From the NCBI GenBank assembly GCA_013420905.1, contig JAAXNY010000021.1:341773-405772 (forward strand): DNA of 64,000 nt, read 5' to 3'. This DNA comes from Collybia mongolica (taxonomy: Eukaryota > Basidiomycota > Agaricomycetes > Agaricales > Clitocybaceae). The translations under genes and the position numbers were made by a program. Below the pieces are notes generated by a model that saw only the letters and a list, made by a program, of their open reading frames with translations, made no database searches and was not told where the DNA came from. This document shows positions 50,001-58,826 of the stretch, in pieces (positions within the stretch are counted from its first letter, which is position 1; the number at the start of each line of letters is the position of its first letter).

Positions 50001-50435
50001 TAGGAAAGTGACCTCGTCTGTCTTGGCGCGGATCATGTTGGTGAGATTCTCCGCGAGGTATTTCTTATGGGCGGCGTCAAGGGCGGCTTTATGGGCCGCG
50101 GCTTGGGCGTCCGCGCCGAAGTCCTTGCTCATTTGGACTTCGGGGGCTTTAGATCGTAAGATCGTGGGATATGTCCCAGCAGCCTCATGCTGCTGCCACT
50201 TGGCAAGAGTGGTTCGCGCCGCAATCAACTTTTCAGTTGTAGTGCGGACGCCCATAAGGGGCTCGCGAAGGACCTGACGATAGTCAGACGGGATCAGGGA
50301 AATGAGCTCGTCAATCGTATTAGCCCCTTGCAGGACGATATGACGGGCCATCTGTGATGCCGAGCTCGTTACATCCCCATCGATGATGACGGAGGCTGCA
50401 GCGAGCGGGGAGAAAGCTCTAGCGAAAGATGACAT
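47034..50435 (-). CDS. Penelope-like ORF1-reverse transcriptase fusion, inner element
   Basis: 1133 aa. Residues 1-280 form a helical, Lys/Ala-rich ORF1-like region shared with the outer element (LDAAHKKYLAE, SKAPEVQMSKDF). Residues about 280-380 are an Arg/Ser/Gln linker encoded partly by a retained intron. The RT follows: FYGIPKIHKEPVKMRPIIPC, GDVVAFYPNIPIERC (motif A Asp), RGLAMGVASSPDLANLFGWF (motif B), and YIDD at residues about 820-823 (motif C), then HPLDVKRGTFVGEMSRLATL, typical of Penelope-like RTs. The C-terminal 230 residues lack the GIY-YIG and CCHH motifs. It makes cDNA from the element RNA. The start is the first ATG about 170 nt after the upstream ribozyme cleavage site. The frame is intact, so the element may be recently active. 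Confidence 0.88.
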   Translation of the reverse strand: MSSFARAFSPLAAASVIIDGDVTSSASQMARHIVLQGANTIDELISLIPSDYRQVLREPLMGVRTTTEKLIAARTTLAKWQQHEAAGTYPTILRSKAPEVQMSKDFGADAQAAAHKAALDAAHKKYLAENLTNMIRAKTDEVTFLSEAIKPRNLFKELQPIVEAHYSQRLKASEVPMFVTNAAGEPELQGFKMSDAQFELGKQVRDDCVVYAYRVVTITEMQEDARALRFKKKVTLKQAADVEMTDLSGNDKSTVQSMVDKAVAAQMKKLNAAKASGKGAKGKVSANAFASSSRLTLDSPLGSGEEVQAFAQSQQHRRRFIEAETLEGRRTIRTQTGQEGQGIGSSGRETSPRRQPRSRRQAGSRTGTGPVDTRLSPNVVFRYDHPSTYPDFILTLSYPDAINYILLRTPVNIITASQYKSYVHRSPEVSLPIEIEHDLSVGMNFMFPTPRNTQLLKDAWSDFDRRIRWRLKFTFENDDAPYDPDFEVPHISTAEPPKLPSYLELGLTRGRGFVYETIRNMPREEAKGRLYSLEPNVSRIRKFLFDNKYVVTNTDKNLGIAVSKRDWIIEKCLDLLADESNYLPLHELVANSYLKTQCTQMEEIAKLCEAHISNPQVCTFMRHQITPKGEKHNVPIFYGIPKIHKEPVKMRPIIPCHSAIQNPAAKYVSKILKPIVKSAPTVIHGTKDLVLKLRQVKFQRGRRFYIVTGDVVAFYPNIPIERCFEVILNLYERHYFGESFDTCKDRLTKQELHEYDIFVRCLTTGNSNLITQFQDKFYKQTRGLAMGVASSPDLANLFGWFFEESCGILTNTLVPFYGRYIDDCAAIVYASSEAEALNHLACVQFDGCVIEWNVSESHQPFLDLTLYRDQYSELQWMPYRKARSHQERIPWISSHPLDVKRGTFVGEMSRLATLCSLYTHYQDAISGLAALYIKRGYPADLVYSWIKHNVRERWEKRHSESRQRSSDILVLKSEYNLAWDYFNAKKLGDTVLGTWRGWINAATHNRYGIVFPKFSSDLHGLKSSVEEFNSLIETADGLAPIPDITKIGFDKRRFIVSKKRTRNLFDLTSLWKKIVLSKMEEQALEQNMSLESNDDEPANDSSDDTSSTGSLERQNLSFLYNIRGEPTRVEDVV
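49322..50435 (-). CDS. Spliced ORF1-only (Gag-like, RGG-tailed) product of inner element
   Basis: A 55-nt intron (49586-49532, minus) has GTAAGT, an internal GCTAAC branch-like word and a TTTAG acceptor. Removing it joins 50435-49587 (283 codons) to 49531-49322 (70 codons including TAG) in phase 0. The new tail is strongly basic and ends in RGG-type repeats (GGNRGRGGKPGRGQGRGR), a typical RNA-binding composition. Without splicing the frame stays open into the reverse transcriptase. An alternative acceptor 12 nt upstream gives the same frame. Inferred role: RNA-binding nucleocapsid-like protein. Confidence 0.65.
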
Positions 50436-50541
50436 ACTGACTAAAAACTGGAGGGGGGGTCCCTGAAGTAATTTGGTGCGAAGGGGAGTACGGTACGTGT
50501 AGTCAAAGGCGGGGAACTGAATGCTATATATGGGTTAGGGT

Positions 50542-51011
50542 GGACGACAACAAAAACGCGAAGCGTTTTTGTTGGAGGATATAGTTGAGTAGGCGAAAAT
50601 TACCGATAAGGATCGATGGAGGAGACCACCGGTCGGATCCTTTCGTCTTTTAAGACTCTTCAGATCGGTTTTAGGGTGTATACGGGTTGCTGCGGACTTT
50701 AGCTTTGTTCCGGAGTTAGGCTAAAGTCGGGATACTTAGTCATCTACCTGTCAGAGGCGGCCAATGGCCATTTGCGCGCATGACAGATGCGCAGTCGCTT
50801 CCATAGCGTCTGGCAGATCGGAATAGAACACGACATCGCCGAAGCGGGCTTACTAACTCTGCCCGAAGGCAGTGTGTTGGGCACCAATCGGCGACCGTCT
50901 ATTAACGACCTTGACAACCTGTGGGAACAAAGCCGAACGGATTACTCCGGTCAGCTATAATGATTAGTAACCTTTCACACGTCACGGTCATTTCGGACCG
51001 GGCACGTGGCC
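50542..51011 (-). repeat. Repeat B, copy 4 (5' long repeat of inner element)
   Basis: Same sequence as the tandem copies. It lies 5' of the reverse-transcriptase frame and is joined on its left by GGGTTAGGGT. It stops at GGCACGTGGCC, where the AT-rich block begins. Confidence 0.85.
50602..50669 (-). ncRNA. Type I hammerhead ribozyme, repeat B copy 4
   Basis: Stem I ACCGAU/AUCGGU, CUGAAGA, stem II GUCUUAAAAGAC, GAAA, stem III GGAUC...GAUCC. Predicted cleavage between 50608 and 50607, about 172 nt before the ATG of the element frame, which would set the 5' end of the element RNA. Confidence 0.87.
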
Positions 51012-51027
51012 TAATAATCTGATCCAA

Positions 51028-51047
51028 GGATGTTCACGTGAACATCC
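51028..51047. repeat. Perfect 20-bp palindrome at the left edge of the AT-rich block
   Basis: GGATGTTCAC followed by its exact reverse complement. It sits between the end of repeat B copy 4 and the start of the tandem AGTTCCGCC array. Confidence 0.6.
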
Positions 51048-51715
51048 AAGTGCTGCAGTTCCGCTGGAGTTCCGCCCCAGCCTAAGAGGCAAGTTCCGCC
51101 AGAGTTCCGCCTGCCAAAATATGAGTTCCGCCAGAGTTCCGCCAGAGTTCCGCCAGCCAAAGAGATGAGTTCCGCCAGTGGTGCAGTTCCGCCAGAGTTC
51201 CGCCTGCCAAAATATGAGTTCCGCCAGAGTTCCGCCTGCCAAATATGAGTTCCGCCAGAGTTCCGCCAGCCAAAGAGATGAGTTCCGCCAGTGGTGCAGT
51301 TCCGCCAGAGTTCCGCCAGCCAAAGAGATGAGTTCCGCCAGTGCTGCAGTTCCGCTGGAGTTCCGCCCCAGCCTAAGAGGCAAGTTCCGCCAGAGTTCCG
51401 CCAGCCAGATGATTTCCACTGGAGGTCCACCACCAGGTATGAGTTCTGCCAGAATTCCGCCAGTCAAAGTACGAGTTCTACCCTAAGGCATGAGTTCCGC
51501 TAGGCTAAGAGGTGAGTTCCGCTGGAGTTCCGCCTGCCAGGTATGAGTTCCGCCAGAGTTCCACCAGTCAAAGTAAAAGTTCCACCCTAAGGCATGAGTT
51601 CTGCTAGGCTAAGAGGTGAGTTCTACTGGAGTTCTGCCAGTCAAAGTGCAAATTCTATTATAAAATATCAGTTCTGCCAGAGTTCTGCCAGTCCAGGAGG
51701 TGAGTTCAACCAAAC
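51048..51715 (+). repeat. Tandem AGTTCCGCC-type array with a C-to-T decay gradient
   Basis: Higher-order units of GAGTTCCGCCAGAGTTCCGCC plus short spacers (GCCAAATATGA, GCCAAAGAGATGA). The left two thirds keep CCGCC. From about 51555 onward the same words read CTGCC, CTGCT or CCACC. Minus-strand translations of the repeats are repetitive artefacts. Confidence 0.75.
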
Positions 51716-52170
51716 CAACAAAGGAATTAACTATTTCTTGTTATGTTCATATATAGAGATAGTTCTATTATATAAGTACTAGAATTTATATACTCTAAAG
51801 TATATATATATAGCTGTATCAACTATATAGAGTAGAAACCCACCCTTTAAAATATTCACAATCTACTATCTGTTGTACAACAGTTTTTATTATATTTTGA
51901 CAGACATGTAAAAAAAAAATGTTTTTCTATTTTTAGTTTGACAGATCTGTGATGGGAAAATTTTAAAATTAAAGTTTGACAGATCTGTGATGGAAAAATT
52001 TTAAAATTAAAGTTTGACAGATCTGTGATTGAAAATTTTGACAGGTTTGTGATGGGAAAATTGGTTATAAACCCAGAACTTTTCAGAAACAAATTCCCCC
52101 CCCCCCCAAATTTTAAAACTCAAACCACTACTACCTTTTAAATTTTCCAACCCAAATCCTACTTACCAAA
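51716..52170 (+). other. AT-rich leader of unknown gene
   Basis: It contains the 38-bp tandem repeat (annotated separately) and a C11 run at about 52097. No coding potential. Confidence 0.5.
51936..52065 (+). repeat. 38-bp tandem repeat, about 3.4 copies
   Basis: GTTTGACAGATCTGTGATGG plus an A/T-rich half recurs at 51936, 51974 and 52012, with a partial copy after it. It is immediately upstream of the first exon of the unknown gene and may be part of its promoter. Confidence 0.65.
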
Positions 52171-55100
52171 ATGTCAGGACTTGCACAAATGATCAACCAG
52201 GCTGCCCAAAACAATAAGAGTATAGATCAGGAAGCTTTAAAAAAATCTGTAAGTTCCAAGTTTTAAATTCCAGTGAAAATTAAAACTTATCCAAGTTGGA
52301 CTTGTAGGAAAAAGTCAAAAAGTTCTAACTTTCCAAGGATTTTAAAACTTACCAATAAAATTTTTGTAGGAAAAAAGTGCCAAGGCCAAGGCAGCCAAAG
52401 CTGTGAGTACTATTTCAAGTTTTAAATATATCTGTCTTTTAAAACTTAGGCTTTGTAGGCTGAACTCACAAAGGTTAGTTCTAACTATTTGGAACATTTA
52501 AAACTTTTATCTTATGGTTCAAACCAAGGCCAAGGCCAAAACTCAGAAGAGAAAAGCAGTAGAAGAAGAAGAAAGTGCTGGTGACAATGGCAATGCCACC
52601 AAGAGTCCTAAAGTGAGTTCAATTACACTGTCTATCTGTCTTAACCTAATTTATGCCTGTAGAACAAAAGGTTGACTAAGAAGAGGTTTATTTACAAGTC
52701 CAAATCTACCATCTCAGATTCTGTGAGTTGTTTCTTAGTCAATTTGAGATCTGTAAGTTTATATGCATTCAGGACAATGAAAGGCCCTTCATTCCAGTCA
52801 AGCTTCCCAGTGAAGCTGCTCAGGCCAGTCCTAAATTTAAGACCTTGGGTTTTACAACTCTAAATTATATTTCTTATACACAGAAGAGAGCAGATAGAGC
52901 AGCAGCAAATATTGCTGGAGGAATTGTTAAACCCAAGCCTTCAAAGAGGTTAGAGAATGCAACCAGAAATACTGCTAGGCAGGACTTGGTAAATCTAACC
53001 CTGGGTTCCTCCAAAACTACTCTAATATATATTTATAGGATACTATGGTAGTAGATGAAGCAATAGCTGCTCCTGCTCCACCTGCCAGCAAAGGCAAATC
53101 AAGAGAGATACCTATTGATGTCCCAGATGTTGATATGGATGAGGTTAGGTCTGATTCAGAGATTGAGGCTAACCTGGTACAAGAAGCCATGGCTAGGAGT
53201 AGGGCAGAGTCTCACAGAAACAGAGTAAGTACTGGGTTATTTAACCTATACAAGTTATCTAGTCTTACAACATATAAAAGGCTGGGCCTTCTCACCAGGC
53301 TAGAAGACCTCCATCTCCTTCAATGGAACCTACTCCAGTCCAACCTGTTCAAAAGGACTTGACAAAAATAAGTGAGGCAGAAGCAACAGAATTTCTAAGA
53401 AAAGAGTTGGCTACTTTCCTGGAGGGTTATGCCATTGGAACCTTTGGAAATCTCACAGGCTTTAGTACAAGCCCTATTCTAAAGCTAAAGCCTACCAACC
53501 TTAGATCAGGTGCAGATAAAGATCTCAAAAAACTCTGGGAGCAGGCTGGACAAGGATCCAACCTTAGGCATTTGGATCCAGAAAATGCCATGACTGTAAC
53601 AGTCAATATGACCTATCTGGACAACTCCTGCCTTACCAGGGACCCAGCCTCTAACAGCTTTAAAGATGTGAGATGGTTAGCCTTTCCTGCTGGCCAAAAA
53701 GGTATCTATGTTTTGGAAAATGGCAACCATAGATACCTGCTTATCCAAAAATACCTGGTAAATGCCCAATTGGAAAGGTTGGAGAAGTTGGAAGAGAGAA
53801 TTGCAATAGCCAGTCAAAGAAATGATGCAGAAGGTGTAGAAGGCCTGAGAAAGGATATCCTGGAAGTCAAGGAGCAAGGAAGGGAGCAAAGCAAATGGCT
53901 TGTCAAGGTTTACAATCAAGGTAACTCTAAAAGTTTTAAAAATATTACACTTTTAAAACTTATGTTGTTCAGAAAAAATCAGGAAGCACCCACATGCTGA
54001 GAAGCTCAAGAACATCTTGGCTGCCAATCAAAAGCAGTTTATGAAGGAGGACACTGCAGAAGACACATTCTACATGCTAATGAACTCCCTTAACAATTTT
54101 ACTGGACATAAGACAGCTCTGGCCATTCCTAAATACCTGGCAAAGTCTACCAAGCCTGTGGACCCCAAAAATGATCTATTTTTCAAAAACCATGATCTAA
54201 TTCTAGACTTGGCCAGTCTATTCCAGTACCCTCACCTACTGGCTTCTAGAATGGTCAAAGTCAGACCCATGGTCAAGCTTAGAGATGGAGGAGATCTTGT
54301 AAGCTAAGATTAGTTCTGTGATACTATAACTAATATTGAACTTTAGATATTGAAGTGTTTATTGCCTGCACTGTGTCTCACCCTCCATGTTCTCTTGATT
54401 GAACCTACCCTGGAACCTTTCCAAAAAGGTAGAAAGATGCCCCAGGAGACCTTAAATTATTTTCTGGGGAATGGTGGGAGAATTGACTCCAAGATTCTGA
54501 ATAGTGCTTTCTTTGAGATGGCTGAACAAGCTTTCTTGGACAACTTGGTGCCAGTTTGGAAGCATTGGGGAAGCAATGCTGAGCAGGATATGGTTGCTTT
54601 CCAATCCAACTGGTTGGATTATGTCAAGGATATCCAACAAGGCTTGGATAAATGGATCTTGGCCAGCAAAGCCTTAGCTCCAGGTAAATCAGCACTCCAC
54701 AAACTACTGGATGCAATGCCTGCCAAGATACAATGGATCCTACAGGGACACCTCCTTAATAGGAGTTCCCTTACAATTAAGTTACCTTTTCCACTTCCAA
54801 TCATTTGTCCTGCTCTATGGACACATATGGTGTCTAGCTTGAGCCAAATAACTCCAGCTATTTTTGAGGCAAGCATTCTAAGTTTTAATAATATCTGACT
54901 TTTAAAACTTAACTGATTTACAGGTTGTAAACTGGATGGAGCCTTTCCTGCCTCAGATTACTACAGTCAGGGAAACCAAGGCTAATCCTACTGCCAAAAG
55001 GATTACAATCCATCAAGCCTTGGTAAATTGGCTTACCAGACATTTTCCCCAGCTGGACAAGCACAATTTAGACAAGGTTATAAATAAAGTAAGCATCCAA

Positions 55101-57024
55101 AATTCTTATAAATTATCTAACCCTTGTTTACTTGTTGTCTAGATCCTCCAAGTCATTCTAAACAGGAGAACAATGGAAATACAACAGCTTGGGTTTGACC
55201 TCTCAATCCAAGCTAAGCTTAAAGTCAAAGCAGACTTCAAGCCCAGCAATAAATCCAAGCATACAGCAGAATATAGCCACCCACTCTATTACCCTACTCT
55301 CAAGCTGATCTCCTCCTGGAAAGCTTTGGAAAAGAAACACTTGCAAAACTCCCTGGCCAATAAAGAAGATCAACTGCCCAGGTGGTCCAGGCCAGAGCAT
55401 ACTCGTCCAGATTTCCAGCCTATACTGGAACTTGAAGGTGGTATTCTGGTACAGTACATTCTCAAGTCTACAGATGTGGCATTTTTGGAGACTTGCCAAA
55501 CCAATAGTGTGGCATCTGACCAGAGATACACCAACTATATTATCAAGTTGGTGGAGTACAGCAAGGCCTTTGTAACACCTATGCTGTTCAATAAGGTTGT
55601 AGGTGATCTGTCCAGGATGCCTGTTTGGCCTATCAGGCAGTCTCTGGCCAAAATCCTAAACAATGTGGACTCTGCAAGAGTTGATTTCTTCTGGGATAGT
55701 CAAACCAACTTTCCTAAGGATCCTGTTAACAATTCAGATCACAACCTGGCTGCTACTATTACCTCTCACCACTTGGCACTACAGAGGCAAGCCAAAAAGG
55801 CCTGTTTGGATATTATCAAAGCTTTGTCCAAGCCTTGCATTGCTCTAATAAGTACTGGAGAGCCTCAACTTGTCATGCATCCTCTGATGCATGAACTAAT
55901 CAACAAGACTTTGGGAGTAGGTGTTTCTGTCCAAGTGTAAATCCCAGCTAATAGTTCTATTAGGCTGTTATTGACAGGACTTTGGAGCAAATGGCCAAGA
56001 TTAGTGGGCAAACATATATCTTCAACCAAGAAGAACATGACAAGATGTTAAATGGGATGGAACTGGACTTAAACCCCAAGGCAACAGCTAAACAAGCCAA
56101 GTCTTTCCTTGTTCCTATGACTCTAGAACAACAGAAAGCTCTGACTCCCATGACTTTGGGCAGTCCAGTTATTGCATATCACAAAGAATTTGGGTTGGCT
56201 CAACTCTCTGATAGTGTTATTGGCCCAGACTCTGAGGGGGGATCTGGAGAGGATTCAGAGGCCTCACCTCAAGAACCTGAGCAGGAGTTTGAGAAGGAAA
56301 CTCTTGGGATATCAGACAAACAATCTGAGGAGGTTTCTAAAGGCAAGCCAGAAGAAGTATCAGGTCAGGTATCTTCCTTAGAGTCTGAGAATAACTCTGA
56401 GGGTGAGTCTGAGAGTGAGTCTGAGGAAGACTCTAAAAGTGGCTCTGAGGGAGACTCTGAAGAGTCTGAGGAAGACTCTGGGCAGGAAATGAATCTAGAT
56501 CCTGCACAATTGGATTTGGTACAGCCAGGTGAAAAAGTTTTAAAAGTTTCAGACATTTAAAACTTATAAGTAATATTTTAGCAAACTTTATTCTGGAGTT
56601 AGCCAGCCCACCTGCAGACTTAAACTTTGGGTTTGAAGGAAATTTACTCAGTTAGTACCAAGTTTAGTTGTCTGTATGCTAAACCTAATCTAAATTTAGG
56701 TGGTGAAGAATTACCTACTGAGCCAGAAGAGTCTGTGTTGGGTCAATCCACTCCAGTATCTGATGCTAGTAGTGGTGCCCAACAGATTGATGGGCAGAGT
56801 ACTCAAGCTAAAAAGACAAGTTAGAGCATATCTTTATTTGAAAGCTAATCCACTCTGACAATTTACCAGGAGCAGTTGGGACTTTTTTGGATCTTGAAGC
56901 AGGAGTATCAGATGATTCTGAAGATGATGAGTCTGATGAGCAACCAAACCAGGAGGACAGGAACTTCTTAGATGACAGCTCTGTAGGACCCCAAGATATG
57001 GCTTTCTATGCCAGGCTAAGGTAG
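52171..57024 (+). CDS. Large multi-exon gene of unknown function (possible ParB/Srx-like GNHR motif)
   Basis: About 15 or more exons. The N-terminus is MSGLAQMINQAAQNNK; early exons are very short and Lys/Ala-rich (52370-52402, 52459-52473, 52529-52612, 52663-52722), then KRADRAAANIAGG and IDVPDVDMDEVRSDSEIE. The conserved-looking core starts near 53350 (TEFLRKELATFLEGYAIG) and includes FPAGQKGIYVLENGNHRYLL. That motif resembles the G-x-H-R signature of ParB/sulfiredoxin-like domains; this is a weak, unsearched similarity. Helical regions run through 54017-55940. The last exons are acidic (Ser/Glu/Asp repeats at 56240-56490) and end FLDDSSVGPQDMAFYARLR. Introns are short and several contain an AAGTTTTAA/TTAAAACTT pair. 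Nearly free of CpG yet open throughout. Function not known. Confidence 0.55.
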
Positions 57025-57691
57025 CCTTGGTATATATATATATACTATTCTATGTCTAGGCTATTTGAATTTTACAGATCTAAAGATCTAACTGGCAATC
57101 TCTGATAATTATCTAAGTCCAAATGGAATTTTAAATAAAATTCAAGTTGCCAAATAGATTATCTAACACCTGATCTAAGCTTAGCATCACTTCAAAGTTA
57201 TAATTAGAGAGTTATCTAAATCTAATAATCTAATCTTACTATCTAACATCTGATCTAAGCTTAGTATCACTTCAAAGTTATAATTAGAGAGGTATCTAAA
57301 TCTAATAATCTAATCTTTCTATCTAACACCTGATCTAAACTTAGCATCACTTCAAAGTTATAATTAGAGTGTTATCTAAATCTAATAATCTAATCTTACT
57401 ATCTAACACCTGATCTAAGCTTAGTATCACTTCAAAGTTATAATTAGAGTGTTATCTAAATCTAATAATCTAATCTTACTATCTAATCAGGGCTTCTGAG
57501 TCAGGGCTTCAAAAGAAAATTTCCTAGATCATGAAAATTTTTTTTTTAGACCCTGACCTAAAAATTTTTAGATCAATAAAATTTTAAGGTTTAAACCATA
57601 TATATAGTACAGGCTTTTAAGATGCATTTATCTAACCCCCTGCCCCCCCCCATTTTTTCTTCCAGTTAAACAACTAGTCTAGCTTTACCTG
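57025..57691 (+). other. Spacer between the two AT-rich genes
   Basis: Holds the 80-bp tandem array and a C9 run near 57642; no gene. Confidence 0.5.
57161..57485 (+). repeat. 80-bp tandem repeat, about four copies
   Basis: The phrase TTAGCATCACTTCAAAGTTA (or TTAGTATCAC...) recurs exactly every 80 bp at 57181, 57261, 57341 and 57421, with few differences between copies. Confidence 0.8.
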
Positions 57692-58808
57692 ATGGTTTTC
57701 TCTTGCACTGCATGTGGTCTTCAAGGCTTTGCTACAAAAACTTTAAGGGATAATCACTCAGCTATTTGTGTAGATTTTGTTACATTAACATTTCCTGATG
57801 GACCCATAAAGGTACTGAAGAACTCCAAGGGTGGTTTTACCTGCAAATGTAGTTCAAGCAGTTGTAAAAAGCTTTATGCATCTACTAGGACTCTGAAGCA
57901 GCATGTCAAACATGCTATAGCCCAGCATAATGCAGTATGGATAGACCAGCCATCAGTAAGTTTTAACTTTTAAAACTTTTTAAAACTTACCTATTTTATT
58001 TTTTCTACAAGTCTTCTATTTCCCTTCCTCAATCTTTGGCTGTTTCAAAAGTAGCCACATCATCTGGACAACAATTGCCTCCTTTAATTATACAAACAAA
58101 TACTAACTCTCAGATTACAACCCTAACTAATATCTCTATCAATTCATACAAAGTCAGTACCTAAATTCTCATTATTAAAACCTTGTAAATGATGGATATG
58201 TTGCAGAATATCAAATGCAAAAACCCAGTTCCAAAAGTCCCAGATGTACTTCAAAAATCTTTATTATGAATTTTTCTTATATCTAACCCTGAAATGCAGA
58301 CAATACAAACCAAAAAAGTGGTGTTAGAAAAGACTCAAAGCCCTAAACCTCTGCAACATGTAGTAATTCCAGAAATAGAGGAATTAAATGTTAATGAGGG
58401 GGACCTTGAGGTAAATCTGAAACAAAACTCTAAAAACATTTTTAAATATACTTCAAGGGAAATGTCTATCTGGACTCTATTGGCCTTAGGGTCAATACAA
58501 AACTCAGCATTTTAATATGCCTGGCATGCAAAGTAGCTGTGCTGCCTGCACAGGTTACAAGGCATTTCAAGGACAAACACTCAGCTGCTGGACTGTGTAT
58601 TGACAAAGTCAAGCTGCAGAATGCTTGTGAAGAACTATGTATAAGTGAAGTATTTCCAACCATGGAAAAAGGGCCTTATACAGAGTTACAAGGCCTTGAA
58701 GTCTATGATGGACTAGTTTGTGAAGAATGCCCAAAAATATATGGCACTCCTATATCCTTCAAAGACCACTACAAAGTGAAACATGCTGGAATCCTCTGCC
58801 CATCCCTT
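57692..58808 (+). pseudogene. Truncated zinc-finger/OrsD-like gene, cut by telomere-like repeat
   Basis: The start MVFSCTACGLQGFATKTLRDNHSAIC is followed by CKCSSSSCKKLYASTRTLKQHVKHAIAQH, C2H2-like. After one or more introns come LICLACKVAVLPAQVTRHFK and CEECPKIYGTPISFKDHYKVKH. The last two resemble the paired zinc-finger motifs of OrsD/DUF3505-type domains, which in basidiomycetes are found in subtelomeric proteins, some with RecQ-like helicase domains. The frame ends 6-7 codons later at the TTAGGG tract starting near 58809, so anything downstream is missing. A frame change near 58480-58515 suggests an intron I could not place. Broken by chromosome-end loss is the best reading. Confidence 0.5.
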
Positions 58809-58826
58809 TTAGGGGTTAGGGTTAGG
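58809..58826 (+). repeat. Interstitial telomere repeat at a broken gene end
   Basis: TTAGGGGTTAGGGTTAGGG separates the truncated zinc-finger gene from repeat A copy 2. The G-rich strand runs towards the chromosome end, as at the true telomere. Confidence 0.8.

Larger units (their letters stand above)
46025..50608 (-). mobile_element. Inner Penelope-like retroelement (endonuclease-less), ribozyme-to-ribozyme unit
   Basis: The unit is defined by hammerhead cleavage sites in repeat B copies 4 (5' end) and 3 (3' end): about 4.58 kb. One long frame encodes an ORF1-like region and a Penelope-type reverse transcriptase. No GIY-YIG endonuclease follows the RT domain, as in the telomere-associated Athena/Coprina elements. 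Orientation is minus, with the 3' end towards the chromosome interior, consistent with priming from a telomeric 3' end. Confidence 0.8.

Noticed and set aside
51011..51467. Minus-strand frames encoding repeated GGTLAEL/WRNSGGT units
   Set aside because: They are translations of the AGTTCCGCC tandem array in several frames at once; no start context or flanking coding sequence supports a gene.
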